Source of the DNA: an uncultured Cohaesibacter sp.
Lineage (GTDB): Bacteria; Pseudomonadota; Alphaproteobacteria; Rhizobiales; Cohaesibacteraceae
Length of the DNA: 64,000 bases
Assembly: GCF_963677725.1 (NCBI RefSeq)
Contig: NZ_OY782507.1
Span: forward strand, 1,364,001 to 1,428,000
Direction of reading: 5' to 3'
The notes under the pieces were generated by a model. The model saw only the letters and a list, made by a program, of their open reading frames with translations. It did not search any database and had not been told where the DNA came from. The translations under genes were made by a program, and so were the position numbers. This document shows, piece by piece, positions 1 through 10,486 of the stretch. Each line of letters begins with the position of its first letter. The first letter of the stretch is position 1.

Positions 1-924
1 AATCAAAAGCGGATGATCAAACGAAATGGCGCGCGACCGCGTCCATTGATTGCGACCAGCCCAAAGGATGAGGGCAATGAGCGCCATGGTCAGCAGGATC
101 TGGGTTGGTGAGGTATAAAAAAAGGCATCAAAATGCAGTCCCACGTCCGGGCTCTGACCATTTGGCAAGACGACAGCTGCCCAATCAACGAAGGTGGCGA
201 CAATGCCCACCCCGATGCAAAGAGAGACCAGCAAGGCATCATAAAGCGACGTCAAATGCCGACGCCAAGCGCTCCACCGTAGGAAGGCGGCAAGTAGCAG
301 CAGATGCAGCAGGATAAGGCTTGAAAAGGTCAACACACCGGATGTGTCCGGACCATCGCTGACCATCGCCACCCAGAGGGCAACGAGAAAAGCAATCGCC
401 GCCAGAAACCGTTCAAGGGAGGATGGGAAGAGCAGGAAACTGAGAATCCCGACAAAGCCGAGTGCCGCAACAATCGGCCATATCCAGCCAATATCGAGCA
501 AGGGCTCGAAATATTGCACCAACCCGGCAACCAGGGCCACCTTGCCTGCCTGCAACAAAGTCAGGGCCAATTGCAGGGAGAAATCCTGAACGAGACCTGT
601 CTTGGTGATGCCCAGACGATAGAGCAGCATGGCAGCGATCATCAGCCCAACCCCATTCATGCTGAGGCTGATTGGCTGGCTATTGAAGAGGCCTAAGAGA
701 TAGAGCAGATAGGCTATCAGAAATCCGGCAATGATGGCCCCGATGCCTGTCAAAGCGCGCAAATAAAGCGGGGCTTCTTCGCGCTCTTGACCATGAAGCC
801 GGACAAGACCGGTATAGATCGCGTGCTTTTTCTCAGCAGACAGGTCGGGACGTATCGTATCGATATAGGTCAGCCATTTGATGGCGTCGCTGCCTTTGCT
901 TGTCCATTGAAACAGGTCAGACAT
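1..924 (-). CDS. DUF4401-type integral membrane protein (C-terminus cut by window edge)
   Basis: The minus-strand reading frame opens with ATG at 924 and stays open to base 1, so at least 308 residues are present and the C-terminus is missing. It begins MSDLFQWTSKGSDAIKW, a short soluble N-terminal part of about 55 residues, and then becomes a chain of hydrophobic helices. The start lies within the last codons of the upstream DUF2157 gene (8-bp overlap), so the two are surely co-transcribed. DUF2157 and DUF4401 proteins are commonly neighbours and are thought to act together in the inner membrane; no biochemical role is established. Family assignment comes from the pairing and the helix pattern, so it is moderately secure. 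Confidence 0.6.
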   Translation of the reverse strand, partial: MSDLFQWTSKGSDAIKWLTYIDTIRPDLSAEKKHAIYTGLVRLHGQEREEAPLYLRALTGIGAIIAGFLIAYLLYLLGLFNSQPISLSMNGVGLMIAAMLLYRLGITKTGLVQDFSLQLALTLLQAGKVALVAGLVQYFEPLLDIGWIWPIVAALGFVGILSFLLFPSSLERFLAAIAFLVALWVAMVSDGPDTSGVLTFSSLILLHLLLLAAFLRWSAWRRHLTSLYDALLVSLCIGVGIVATFVDWAAVVLPNGQSPDVGLHFDAFFYTSPTQILLTMALIALILWAGRNQWTRSRAISFDHPLLI

Positions 925-1969
925 TGGCCTCTTCCTCCCGAACATGGTCCTTGGACAACAGGTCGCGCAAATAGCCCGCCGATAAGGCAAACACCCCGAT
1001 TGCGACAAGGGCAGTGAAGAAGGTGATACTTAGGTTCGAGAAATCAAGCGCGTCTAGCAGGTTGGCGCAGAGCAGCACAACGAGCAGAGAGGCAAGCAGC
1101 AAAATCATGGCAAGCGAAGGGATATCCTTAGCCATCAGGCGATAGCCAAGAAACAGGGCCGTGATCACGACAGAGGCGACAATCGCCGCCATCAGCAACA
1201 ACGTGCTTTCAAACGGCGAGGAATAGCCTTGATAGAGAAACGGGAAGCATGTTGCCAAAATAACCGCCAACAGCAGCCAGCGGGTCCAGAGCGGAGCGAG
1301 CCAGTGGGATGGTTTGCCCAAGATCAGCGCTTCCCTACCTGCCAGCAGCAACAGATTGAAGGTGGCCATCACCATGCTCAACTTGTCTGTTTTGTGTGCC
1401 CCGGCATCAAGGGTCTGATCCCACCATAAGGACAGAGCGAGATTGACCAGGGCCACCCAAAGCAACCAATGAAAAGGAGACCGACTGAGGACAGTCCAGG
1501 GTGTGATCGCAGCAGCCCAGACGGCAAAAAGGGTCCAGGCATCGGCGCCACTTTGATAGATTTGACCAAAAGACGCCATAAACACCCCGACAAGCACGGA
1601 CGAAGCGATCAGCAGCAACTGACCAACGATCGTGTCGCGCCCGAACCACCATGCTCCCAGCGTGGTGGCAATCAGAGCTGCCTGAATGAGGCCAAGCTTT
1701 GCAAGGTCAGGCAGGCTCGCCCAGTTGAAGGCAAAGAAAAAGACGATCCCGGTCAGGACCAGTCCGGTGCCAAAAGCCAGCAACAGGCGAATGACCCATT
1801 GCGCCCACATATGGGGCGGGTGCAGCCATTCAAGGCTCGCACGTCGAAGCTCGGCATCGATGTCGCCTTGAGCGGCCAACGCATCGAGCATGGATCTGTC
1901 GATCACAATGCGTGAGAGATCAACGGCCCCCGCCTCTTGCGCCTCACTGTGCCTTTGTCTCTTGGGCAT
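917..1969 (-). CDS. DUF2157 domain membrane protein
   Basis: About 350 residues. The cytoplasmic N-terminal part (to about residue 75) carries the segment IDRSMLDALAAQGDIDAEL typical of DUF2157, and is followed by roughly ten transmembrane helices, with WASLPDLAKLGLIQ between the first two. The open frame extends to 2005 but begins there with TTG. Three in-frame ATGs lie at 1996, 1981 and 1969; I prefer 1969 because GAGGTTGG precedes it. The 3' end overlaps the DUF4401 gene start. Function is unknown; this family is annotated only as predicted membrane protein. Confidence 0.65.
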   Translation of the reverse strand: MPKRQRHSEAQEAGAVDLSRIVIDRSMLDALAAQGDIDAELRRASLEWLHPPHMWAQWVIRLLLAFGTGLVLTGIVFFFAFNWASLPDLAKLGLIQAALIATTLGAWWFGRDTIVGQLLLIASSVLVGVFMASFGQIYQSGADAWTLFAVWAAAITPWTVLSRSPFHWLLWVALVNLALSLWWDQTLDAGAHKTDKLSMVMATFNLLLLAGREALILGKPSHWLAPLWTRWLLLAVILATCFPFLYQGYSSPFESTLLLMAAIVASVVITALFLGYRLMAKDIPSLAMILLLASLLVVLLCANLLDALDFSNLSITFFTALVAIGVFALSAGYLRDLLSKDHVREEEANV

Positions 1970-2153
1970 TCCCAACCTCATCTGGCTCAACCTCATCTGG
2001 CGCAAGTCAACCTAGCCTGACGCCTCTCCCCCGAGACGTCGCAGTTCAATTCCCTTTGCGGAGAATCCATCCATCCGGCGGCCTTCTATCCAAGCATGGA
2101 AGCGGATGACTGGGGCGCAAATGGGGCCTCTGACTTTGGACTTTTGTCTTCTT

Positions 2154-2181
2154 GGCCAGTTATGGGCCAGTTATGGGCCAG
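2154..2181. repeat. 11-bp tandem repeat, about 2.5 copies
   Basis: GGCCAGTTATG occurs twice in perfect tandem (2154-2164 and 2165-2175) and the next six bases start a third copy. It lies between the Bcr/CflA gene and the DUF2157 gene. No function is evident; it may be simple slippage. Confidence 0.7.
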
Positions 2182-2194
2182 ATCCAGACCGGAT

Positions 2195-3469
2195 CTAGGC
2201 TGCATCTGCGCTTCGCAAGCGTTCGGTGAACCAGATAATCACCAAATTCAACGCCCCACAGACCATGAAGCTGGCCGCCAAGGTGATGATCGTTCCGTCA
2301 TAAAAATGGCCCAAAACCGACGCCAGCAGCATGGCAATCACGGTTGAAACGGAGCCAATGACAGCCGATCCCATTCCGGCGACATGGCCAACCTCTTCCA
2401 TTGCCAGTGCATTCATATTGCCAAACAGCAACCCCATGCAGAAAAAGAGCGGGCTGAACAGCACCATAAACAACCACAGAGGCGGCACAAACCCGTCAGG
2501 TGCGGAAACAAAGAGTGCCAAGGCGGTCAGGCCCACCATCACCGACAAGGCAGTTCGGGCAAGAAAGCGCATGCCGAACCGCATCACCAGCTTGGAGTTG
2601 GAAAAGGAGGCAACGCCAATCGAAAGTGCCAGTGCGGCGAAGTAATAGGGAAACAGATCACCCAGTTGATAGGTATTCTGGAACAGATCCTGCGAAGTGC
2701 TGAGATAAAGCAGGAAAGGGCCCATGACGATGCCGGTGGCGATCATATAGCCAACGCAGCTTGGCGTCGTCAGCACAATCTTGACCCCTTGCCAGATAAC
2801 GGACGGACTCAGCTTGCGGCGATTGGCCGGAAGGAGGGTTTCTTTCTGGCGGAGCATCAACCAAAAACCGCTGACTGTTGCCAAAATCAGGAAGGAAAAG
2901 AAAATCGAGCGCCAACCGGCCAATTGGGCCACAGTCTGCCCCATGATCGGCGCAATAACCGGGACGAAAATGAAAACACCCATGACGAAGGACATCACCC
3001 GGGCCATGGTGCGGCCGGAATAAAGATCCCGGACAAGGGCAATCAACACAATGCGCGGCCCCGCAGCGCCAAGACCCTGCAAGAAGCGGCCAAGCAGCAT
3101 TTGGTCAAAGCTGGTCGACGCCCAACTGATGACACTGCCAAGAAAGAACAGGGACAGTCCAATATAAATGCTGTTCTTTCGTCCGATCTGGTCAGAAACA
3201 GGACCATAGACCATCTGGCCGACGGCTAGACCGGCAAACAGGAATGTGATGACTTTCTGCAACTGCTGGGGTGCGGTTTCACCAAATTCGGGCCCGAGAA
3301 TTTTGAGCGCGGGCAAAATTCCATCGATGCTGAGCGCCACCAGAGACATGAGCAGCGCCATTAAAATAATGAATTCTCCAAAGGCCAAGTTCGGCTCGAC
3401 ACCTTGCGGAGCGGCATTTTTTTGACGCCCAGACGAGTCATCCACTGAATTTGTGGCATTCTTCTGCAT
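2195..3469 (-). CDS. Bcr/CflA-family multidrug efflux MFS transporter
   Basis: A 424-residue protein with twelve predicted helices. It has the drug/H+ antiporter features of the Bcr/CflA subfamily: VALSIDGILPAL in helix 1, YGPVSDQIGRKNSIYIGL as the loop 2-3 motif A, and GRFLQGLGAAGPRIVLIAL as motif C-like in helix 4-5. It should export small toxic molecules using the proton gradient across the inner membrane. A clear ribosome site (CAGGAG) sits about 7 bp ahead of the ATG. The first 30 residues are a polar, non-membrane extension. It is monocistronic, with AT-rich DNA upstream. Substrate cannot be read from sequence. Confidence 0.8.
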   Translation of the reverse strand: MQKNATNSVDDSSGRQKNAAPQGVEPNLAFGEFIILMALLMSLVALSIDGILPALKILGPEFGETAPQQLQKVITFLFAGLAVGQMVYGPVSDQIGRKNSIYIGLSLFFLGSVISWASTSFDQMLLGRFLQGLGAAGPRIVLIALVRDLYSGRTMARVMSFVMGVFIFVPVIAPIMGQTVAQLAGWRSIFFSFLILATVSGFWLMLRQKETLLPANRRKLSPSVIWQGVKIVLTTPSCVGYMIATGIVMGPFLLYLSTSQDLFQNTYQLGDLFPYYFAALALSIGVASFSNSKLVMRFGMRFLARTALSVMVGLTALALFVSAPDGFVPPLWLFMVLFSPLFFCMGLLFGNMNALAMEEVGHVAGMGSAVIGSVSTVIAMLLASVLGHFYDGTIITLAASFMVCGALNLVIIWFTERLRSADAA

Positions 3470-4106
3470 TCAAAACTCCTGCGGGGAAAGGATCGAGGTT
3501 CGGAACGTTTGTTCCCGACCAAAAGAGTGCATTCTTGCTATCAGGTCGACACCCGCTTTGCATCCCTTTTCTTGCCAATCGTTGTTGGCGGACTGCGTTG
3601 AACGGGACTTTGGAAACCACACGCTGCAACAACCATGAGTTATAAACTATCAAAATAGAGGAGCATTTTTTAATTTTATTCGCACGCCCCTGGGTTGCAA
3701 CGTTGCAACATGAGACAAATTGACAGTCCGGTTTGATACTTATTATATTTAGTCTTCTCTATTCAAATTCAAACAAACATAAATCCCTAATACTACGCAA
3801 TTTACCTCAAACCTAGCAGACCTACTTTAAAAGACAATATTATACAAAATCGCATCAATAAATAACTCCCATATTCACATTAAAGATCAGAGATCCTTAC
3901 TTAATCCGCGATATTCGTCATTTATTGTCAAAAATGGCTAGCTAATAGTTCTATTATCTCTCTTTCTATTTTGTCGATATTTGAAGGTTAGGCATCGCTT
4001 ACGACTTTTTTAACGAAAATCAATAAGTCTGGCATTCAACAATCGTCGGTTGTCTCCCCATCTGGAAGAAGCCATCGCTCGGTGATATGCAACGGAGTAG
4101 GTTATT
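3470..4106. other. Intergenic region between divergent efflux and chemoreceptor genes
   Basis: About 640 bp without a convincing gene. From roughly 3650 to 4020 the DNA is much richer in A and T than its surroundings. It must hold the promoters of both divergent genes, but I cannot assign individual elements. Confidence 0.6.
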
Positions 4107-5849
4107 ATGCTCTCATCGCTCTTTTCGTTTTTGCCCGCATCTTTACGTGGCTTGGCGGCAAAAATTTACTTCATCGTGTTTCTCGCAATTATCGGCATTG
4201 GCGTACTGACCATGCAGTCAGTCCTTTTCAGCCGTATAGATCTCGAAAACTCGAAAAGCCATGAACTCCAGCATTTGGTCGAGACTGCAATGTCTTCGAT
4301 CAAGGCACAATATGCCGATATACAAGCAGGCAAGATTTCAGAAGCTGATGGAAAGAAAGCCGTCGCGGAAACGCTTTCCAGGCTAAAATATAATAAAGGC
4401 GACTATTTCTGGATCAACGACACCAACTATCGCATGATCATGCATGGAGCGGACGACTCTGCCGTTGGCAAAGACTATAGCAATGCCACCGATCCGAACG
4501 GTCTTTATCTGTTCCATGAATTTGTAAAAGCCGGCAAGCAGCCAAAGGGCGGGCTGGTGCAATATATGTGGCCACGGCCTGGTGACAAGGAACCGCAGCC
4601 GAAAATGGCCTATGTTGCCTATTTCGAGCCATGGGACTGGATCGTTGGCACAGGCACTTATGTCGATGATCTGAATGAAATCTATTGGGACAATCTGCGC
4701 AGTCTGCTGACCAGCGCCCTGGTAATCTTGCTGGTGATCGGGTTGGTCTCGGTTTTGCTCGCCTTGTCAATCACGCGCCCGGTTGCAAAAATCGTCCAAA
4801 GGATGCTGATGTTGTCCAAGGGCGACTTTGGCATGGAGATTCCCTATACCGAACGGGTGGATGAAATTGGCTCCATGAGCAAGGCGTTGCTGGTATTCCG
4901 TGACAATGGCCGAGAGCGTGCGCAGTTGCGCGCCGAACAAGAAGCCCAGAAGAAAGAAGCCGAAGCCAGACAGCGTCAAATGCTGCTTGAAATGGCTGAC
5001 CGGTTCGACCAGCAGGTCGGAGCTATCTTTGAAAGCGTCCAGAGTGCTGTTGTCGAGTTGAATGACGAAACCAAATTGCTGGCCTCTCGTGCGCAGGAAA
5101 ATAGCTCGCGGGTTCAGTCGATCTCCTCTGCAATGGAAGAATCGAGTGTCAGCGTGGAAACCGTTGCCAGCGCGTCAGAAGAAATGACGGCTTCAATCAA
5201 TGAGATTTCCAATCAGGTAACCGATTCCAGCAATGTGGCTTGCTCGGCTGTTGAGGAAGTCAAGAAGGCGACCGATGTGGTCTCCACCCTGTCTGATGCG
5301 TCTCAGGCCATTGGCCGCATTGTCGGGCTCATTCAGGATATTGCAGAACAGACCAATCTGCTTGCTCTTAACGCCACAATCGAAGCCGCACGGGCCGGTG
5401 AAGCGGGCAAGGGCTTTGCAGTGGTTGCATCGGAAGTGAAGGAACTGGCCGCTCAGACGGGCAAGGCAACGGAAGAGATTTCCGGCCAGATCAACAGCAT
5501 TCAAACCAACATTTCCAATGCAGTGGATGCTATCGGGCTGGTTGAAAAAACCATCGACCGGATGACGGCAATCGCTGGCACGATCGCAGCTGCGGTCGAG
5601 GAACAAGGCACTGCTTCAGGCGAAATCTCGCAGAATATCGCCATGGCCGCTGCTGGCAGCCGCGAAGTTTCGGACAATGCCGAAGCGCTGAACAATCTGG
5701 CCAATGAAAATGGCCAGTCTGCAGCGATGATGAGCGAGAATGCTGATGGTCTGTGCTCCGAAATGGATGTTCTTGCTTCCCAGATTGACTCCTTCCTAAA
5801 AACGATCCGGGAGCAGAATCAGGTCGATGCTGCGAACAAAGCGGCCTGA
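4107..5849 (+). CDS. Methyl-accepting chemotaxis protein with single Cache domain
   Basis: A 580-residue chemoreceptor. Helix 1 (about residues 18-42) and helix 2 (about 195-217) enclose a periplasmic sCache_2-like sensor with the hallmark stretch [16 protein letters not shown] and, near its end, [23 protein letters not shown] domain follows (about 210-265), then the cytoplasmic signalling domain, whose hairpin tip is [20 protein letters not shown]. Such receptors bind small metabolites, often carboxylates, and control CheA. There is no C-terminal CheR-tethering pentapeptide: the protein ends in DAANKAA. No che genes are nearby, so it is an orphan receptor. A strong terminator follows directly. 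Confidence 0.9.
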   Translation: MLSSLFSFLPASLRGLAAKIYFIVFLAIIGIGVLTMQSVLFSRIDLENSKSHELQHLVETAMSSIKAQYADIQAGKISEADGKKAVAETLSRLKYNKGDYFWINDTNYRMIMHGADDSAVGKDYSNATDPNGLYLFHEFVKAGKQPKGGLVQYMWPRPGDKEPQPKMAYVAYFEPWDWIVGTGTYVDDLNEIYWDNLRSLLTSALVILLVIGLVSVLLALSITRPVAKIVQRMLMLSKGDFGMEIPYTERVDEIGSMSKALLVFRDNGRERAQLRAEQEAQKKEAEARQRQMLLEMADRFDQQVGAIFESVQSAVVELNDETKLLASRAQENSSRVQSISSAMEESSVSVETVASASEEMTASINEISNQVTDSSNVACSAVEEVKKATDVVSTLSDASQAIGRIVGLIQDIAEQTNLLALNATIEAARAGEAGKGFAVVASEVKELAAQTGKATEEISGQINSIQTNISNAVDAIGLVEKTIDRMTAIAGTIAAAVEEQGTASGEISQNIAMAAAGSREVSDNAEALNNLANENGQSAAMMSENADGLCSEMDVLASQIDSFLKTIREQNQVDAANKAA

Positions 5850-5873
5850 GGGCCCTTTCAATCAATGACAATG

Positions 5874-5910
5874 AAAAGCGCAATCGGCTGAACCGATTGC
5901 GCTTTTTTTT
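5874..5910 (+). terminator. Rho-independent terminator after the chemoreceptor gene
   Basis: A perfect 14-bp stem (5874-5887 with 5893-5906, 5-nt loop) whose descending arm runs into eight T residues. It lies 25 bp after the stop codon. Because the ascending arm starts with four A residues it could also work weakly on the other strand. The remaining bases to 6185 hold no gene I can support. Confidence 0.9.
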
Positions 5911-6185
5911 GTTCCGGGTACACAGATCGTGCGACGTCATCTCGCCCCCACCATGCCGAAAATGTAGGTATCCTCTGCAATATTGTGCTGGCACAGGCTG
6001 CTTGGCGTAGCTTTTAAGGAGCGAACAATTCGGCTCTTTTGCCTTATCCATATTTCAATACTTTTCTGACACCCTTTGCTCAACAACGGCATCAGGGCAC
6101 GGACTCTTAAAGAGGCGTGCTTTGTGGAGGCTGATGCAACGAGGTTACAAGACGAGGCGGGGGGTGCCGTCAAGTACTGGGGTAA

Positions 6186-9092
6186 ATGATGGAAACATTG
6201 AGATCGATCGGACGGGGTCACTGGATTAGCATCGGGCCTCTGGTGGCGATGGCATTGGGAGCAGCGTTGCTCGGCGTGGCCATAGTTCGAACCGATCCCG
6301 TTTCCACCAGACTGTTGGCCTCGCTGGCAGTGGGCGTTCTTTGCGTCACCATTGTCACACTCGTTGTCTTCATGCGTCAGCAGCGGAACCATATGACCTC
6401 ACGTTTCGAGGCAATGGTACGTGAGCAGAGCAAAGCCCGTAAACGGATCAAGAAACTCACCTTGCAAAAGCATTGCGTCGATCAACATGCCATCGTATCG
6501 ATCACCGATGCCAAGGGACGGATCACCTATGCCAACGACAAATTCTGTGAAACGTCCAAATATACCGAGGCAGAATTGATCGGCAAAAATCATCGTATCC
6601 TGAATTCCGGCTATCACGATGAAAGTTTCTTTGGTGCGCTTTACAAGGCCATAAATGCGGGCAATGTCTGGTCAGGTACGGTGCGCAACAAAGCCAAGGA
6701 TGGCAGTTTCTATTGGGTGGAGACGACCGTCGCCCCCATCATGGATGAAAATGGCAATATCGAGGAGATCATTTCTGTCCGAACAGAAATCACTTCGATC
6801 AAGGAACAGGAAGAGGAACTCGAACGGTCGAACCAGCTTCTTCAGTCCATCTTTGACAATTTCCCCGGTGCCATTTCGGTTTATGACGATGACCTCAATC
6901 TCACCTTGGCCAACGCAGCCTTCCATGAGCTTTTATCGGTTCCCGAAGAGGCCTTTCCCATTGGAAGCCGTTTGGAAGATGTGTTGCGGTTCAATGTCCG
7001 GGATGATCTTTCTGGTGCCAGTGCCGACCATCATGAGATAGAAGACCGGATTGAAGGGCTGCTGGCTCAGGCACGGGCGCATTCATCCTATGTCTTTACA
7101 TGCGAAAATAACGGCGGGCAGGTGCTTGAGGTCAAGGGATGGCCATTAAAGGGCGGCGGATTTCTTTCAACTCATATTGATGTGACCGAGCGTCATGAGA
7201 TGATCCGCACTCTGCAAGCCAAGCATGAAGAGGCGCAGCAGACCGCAGTGGAACTGCAAGCTGTCCAAAAAATGCAAGCCAGCACTCATGAGCAGTTGCT
7301 CAACTCCATCAACAGCATGCAAAATGGATTGGCGATCTGGGACGCAAAAGGGTGTTTGCAGCTCGCCAACAGTGCTTTTCGCAAGTTTCATGCGCCGATT
7401 GCCGACATGATCCAACCCGGGATGTCCTTTGAATCCCTCTTGCGCGCTGGTTGTGCAAAGGGCCTGTGGGTTGGGATAACTATCGATCCCGAGAATCCCA
7501 ATTTTGAAACCTGGGTCGCCCAGCGGGTTGAGGAGCATCTCACGCTGGACAATATGGAGTTCAATTTCACCTTGCTTCCAGGAATCGAAGTGGTGGTGCA
7601 AAAGCGCTTCGCGTCCAACGGCAATATCATCACGACCATGATCGATGTGACTGCCCTGCATGAACGCGAAGAAGAACTCAAACGCACCCGCGATGCTCTG
7701 GAGCATATTGCGTATTTCGACGCGCTGACGACCCTGCCGAACCGGGCGCACGGACAGCAGGATCTGGAAGCCTTGATGAATAAGGAAAATCCGGGCAGCA
7801 AATTTGCGCTGATCCAGATTGATCTGGACAAGTTCAAACGCGTCAATGACACGATGGGTCATGCAGCCGGGGACCATTTGCTCAAAGTGGTTGGGTCGCG
7901 CCTCTCCTTCCTGTCATCGAAAGTGCCAGCCTTCCGCCCCTATCGCTGGGGAGGCGACGAGTTTGTCGCCATCGTCCTTCTGGATGAAGATTTGGACCTC
8001 GAAGGCCTTTGTCAGGAATTGACGGACTTGATCGCAGTGCCGGTTCCTTACGAAGAAACAACGATTTGGCCGACGACTAGCCTTGGTATTGCGATCTATC
8101 CCGATGATACGTCCAGTCTGGAATCCCTGATGATCTATGCTGATCTGGCGCTTTACAAGACCAAGCGGATGGGACGTGACGGCTTTCAGTTCTTTGTTGC
8201 GGAAATGAAGGAGAAGGTCGACAGCGACAATCTCATCGAGATTGGTGTGCGCTCGGCGCTGGAACTGGACCAGTTCGTGCTCTATTTCCAGCCTCAGATC
8301 AGTGCTGTTGACGAGAGTATCGTTGGCATTGAGGCTCTTGTGCGCTGGAACCATCCTGATCGGGGCCAATTGCCGCCGGGGCTGTTCATGCAGGTTGTCG
8401 AGAATCATGGCCTTGCAGCAGCTCTGGGCAGGACGGTGTTTGACAAGGCAATGATGGCCGTCAAGAAATGGACCGATGAAGGGCTGTCCTTCGGACGACT
8501 GGCGGTCAATCTGTCACCGGGTCATATTCAGAAGGCAACTCTGGTCGATGATTTCTGCGCCAGCATCAGCAAATATGGCGTCGACCCCGGTCTGCTGGCA
8601 GTTGAGCTGCTCGAAAGTGTCTGGCTGGATAACCGAGACGGCAATATTGAAGAGATTTTCCATCGCCTGTCTTCGGCTGGCGTCCATGTGGAGCTGGATG
8701 ATTTCGGGACAGGCTATGCCTCCCTCACCCACCTGTCCAACCTGCCGATCGATGGAATCAAGATTGACCGGTCTTTGATGAGTGCCGCTCCCCATAGCGA
8801 GAAACAGCGCGCGATCCTTGACCTGGTCATGTCGATGACCAAATTGATGCAGATCCGTGTGGTGTGCGAAGGGGTTGAGACCGTTCAGCAGTTGGAGACC
8901 GTTTCAAAGATCGCCAACTGCTCTGTCCAGGGGTATCTGATCTCCCGCCCCTTGAGCTTTGATCAAATGACAAACTGGATGCGCAACAAACGCAATATTG
9001 GCTCGCTACAGATACCCGAACCTCGGCTCGCGACGCAGCAGCCAACGGCGTTAACAGTTAACAGGCGCAAGGGCTTTGGTCCGTTCATATGA
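6186..9092 (+). CDS. PAS-GGDEF-EAL cyclic-di-GMP turnover protein
   Basis: A 968-residue membrane-anchored signalling protein. Two helices (about residues 15-35 and 40-62) are followed by an Aer-like PAS domain (SITDAKGRITYANDKFCE; about 100-205), two further PAS-like segments (about 215-335 and 365-500), a GGDEF domain with intact RWGGDEF, and an EAL domain with EALVRW, ELLES, LDDFGTGY and CEGVE. Both catalytic domains therefore keep their signature residues and could make and destroy c-di-GMP; bifunctional enzymes usually favour one direction. Two ATGs in tandem open the frame (6186, 6189). The last codons and stop lie in the first copy of a 34-bp duplication shared with the convergent transporter gene. 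Confidence 0.9.
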   Translation: MMETLRSIGRGHWISIGPLVAMALGAALLGVAIVRTDPVSTRLLASLAVGVLCVTIVTLVVFMRQQRNHMTSRFEAMVREQSKARKRIKKLTLQKHCVDQHAIVSITDAKGRITYANDKFCETSKYTEAELIGKNHRILNSGYHDESFFGALYKAINAGNVWSGTVRNKAKDGSFYWVETTVAPIMDENGNIEEIISVRTEITSIKEQEEELERSNQLLQSIFDNFPGAISVYDDDLNLTLANAAFHELLSVPEEAFPIGSRLEDVLRFNVRDDLSGASADHHEIEDRIEGLLAQARAHSSYVFTCENNGGQVLEVKGWPLKGGGFLSTHIDVTERHEMIRTLQAKHEEAQQTAVELQAVQKMQASTHEQLLNSINSMQNGLAIWDAKGCLQLANSAFRKFHAPIADMIQPGMSFESLLRAGCAKGLWVGITIDPENPNFETWVAQRVEEHLTLDNMEFNFTLLPGIEVVVQKRFASNGNIITTMIDVTALHEREEELKRTRDALEHIAYFDALTTLPNRAHGQQDLEALMNKENPGSKFALIQIDLDKFKRVNDTMGHAAGDHLLKVVGSRLSFLSSKVPAFRPYRWGGDEFVAIVLLDEDLDLEGLCQELTDLIAVPVPYEETTIWPTTSLGIAIYPDDTSSLESLMIYADLALYKTKRMGRDGFQFFVAEMKEKVDSDNLIEIGVRSALELDQFVLYFQPQISAVDESIVGIEALVRWNHPDRGQLPPGLFMQVVENHGLAAALGRTVFDKAMMAVKKWTDEGLSFGRLAVNLSPGHIQKATLVDDFCASISKYGVDPGLLAVELLESVWLDNRDGNIEEIFHRLSSAGVHVELDDFGTGYASLTHLSNLPIDGIKIDRSLMSAAPHSEKQRAILDLVMSMTKLMQIRVVCEGVETVQQLETVSKIANCSVQGYLISRPLSFDQMTNWMRNKRNIGSLQIPEPRLATQQPTALTVNRRKGFGPFI

Positions 9093-9143
9093 CCGGATCA
9101 AAGCTTGTTTTGGTCCGTTCATATGACCGGATCAAAGCTTGTT
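9076..9143. repeat. Perfect 34-bp tandem duplication at a convergent gene junction
   Basis: The 34 bases at 9076-9109 are repeated exactly at 9110-9143, and the next five bases (TTGGT) begin a third unit. Copy 1 supplies the stop codon of the GGDEF-EAL gene (9090-9092); copy 2 supplies the stop codon of the convergent MFS gene (9119-9121). Both stops lie in the same octamer, TCATATGA, which reads as a stop on each strand. Confidence 0.95.
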
Positions 9144-10486
9144 TTGGTGACGATTTCTGTCTCTCCATCGGCTTCCTCGCTGTCTTCCTCTTCGTCAATC
9201 AGGTCGCTATTCTCCCATTCGTCAGGCACCACAACATAGCGATCTTCTTCGGATGGCAATTCTGGCGCAACGACAGCACCAACAGAGGCCGAGGTTGCCG
9301 CAAGGTCGAAGTCTTCCTTCCGGTCGTCGCCCACGGCTTCCTTGCGCAGGATCCGTTGCCATAAATAGAGCGACAAAAACACCAGCAGACATCCGGGAAA
9401 CAGGAACAGCGCGTCCGGGCTCCAATGGCGCATCAACAACGCGGTGAGGAATGGCCCCAGTGAAGAGCCCGCCCCAAAGGCGACCAACAGGCCGGCGGCC
9501 ATCCGCAAATAACCATTTTCACTGGCATTGTCATAACCATGGGCAGCGGCCAGCGAGTAGGCTGGCTGGGTGACTGCACCAATCAGGGCACCAACCATCA
9601 GGAAAACGATGAAGTCGACATCCTCCAACAAAGTGATACCGACGGAACTGATGACGCCGATGATACTGATGATCAGCAAGACCAGACGGCGGTCGACCCG
9701 GTCGGAAAAACGGCCGAGCGGCCATTGGCTGAGCATGCCGCCAACGCCGAGCATGGCAGCAAAGACCGGAGCTTGCGACAGCGGATCATAGCCCTTGTCG
9801 ATGGCATAGAGAGGGGCAAAGGTCAAATGGGAACCAGCCACCATGCCAATGATGAAAGCGGAGATGATGGCCGCCTGTGAGGTGCGGAACACCTTACCCA
9901 GTTCTAACTTGACAATGGCGATGGGAGCGGGCTGGGCAGCCTTGGTCATTGCGACAGGCATCACCGCTATCGAAATGATGATTGAGGCGACAACAAACAG
10001 CAAGAAACCGCTGGGTGGCGTCAGGGTAGCCATCAACTGACCAGTGGTGAAGGCGGCATAATTGGTCACGATATAGATGGACATGATCAGGCCGCGGTTG
10101 GAATTGTCCGCAAACTCGTTCAGCCAGCTTTCGATGATCAAATAAAGACCTGAAATACAAAAGCCGGTGATGAAGCGAAACAGGATCCAGGCCTCAGCAT
10201 CCTCGACCAACGGATGCAGCAATGCCGCTGCCGACATGGAAGACACCATCACCGCAAAGCCCCTGATATGGCCAGCGCGCACCACAACATGCGGGGTGAT
10301 GATGGCGCCCATGACGAAGCCAAGAAAGTAAGCCGAGGCGCCCAAACCAATCATCAACTCGCCGAAGTCCAGAATACGCGAGGCGAGCGGAATGATCGTG
10401 CTTTGCAGACCATGACCGACCAACAGAAGGGCGACGGAAAATAAAAGGGACGCGAGTGGTGCTATCATTTTGGCCATGGCACTCAT
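9119..10486 (-). CDS. MFS transporter (YcaD-like) with acidic C-terminal tail
   Basis: A 455-residue transporter with about twelve helices. The early region reads GLGASAYFLGFVMGAIITPH and the loop after helix 8 WPLGRFSDRVDRRLVLL, both typical of major facilitator proteins of the YcaD type. The last 65 residues are hydrophilic and strongly acidic (EEDRYVVVPDEWENSD, DEEEDSEEADGE) and are not part of the transporter fold. The substrate is unknown. The gene is convergent with the GGDEF-EAL gene and its last ten codons lie in a tandem duplication. Confidence 0.75.
   Translation of the reverse strand: MSAMAKMIAPLASLLFSVALLLVGHGLQSTIIPLASRILDFGELMIGLGASAYFLGFVMGAIITPHVVVRAGHIRGFAVMVSSMSAAALLHPLVEDAEAWILFRFITGFCISGLYLIIESWLNEFADNSNRGLIMSIYIVTNYAAFTTGQLMATLTPPSGFLLFVVASIIISIAVMPVAMTKAAQPAPIAIVKLELGKVFRTSQAAIISAFIIGMVAGSHLTFAPLYAIDKGYDPLSQAPVFAAMLGVGGMLSQWPLGRFSDRVDRRLVLLIISIIGVISSVGITLLEDVDFIVFLMVGALIGAVTQPAYSLAAAHGYDNASENGYLRMAAGLLVAFGAGSSLGPFLTALLMRHWSPDALFLFPGCLLVFLSLYLWQRILRKEAVGDDRKEDFDLAATSASVGAVVAPELPSEEDRYVVVPDEWENSDLIDEEEDSEEADGETEIVTKTSFDPVI

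Noticed and set aside
2384-3229. 281-codon frame opposite the Bcr/CflA gene
   Set aside because: Antisense shadow of a clear transporter, with biased Gln/His composition.
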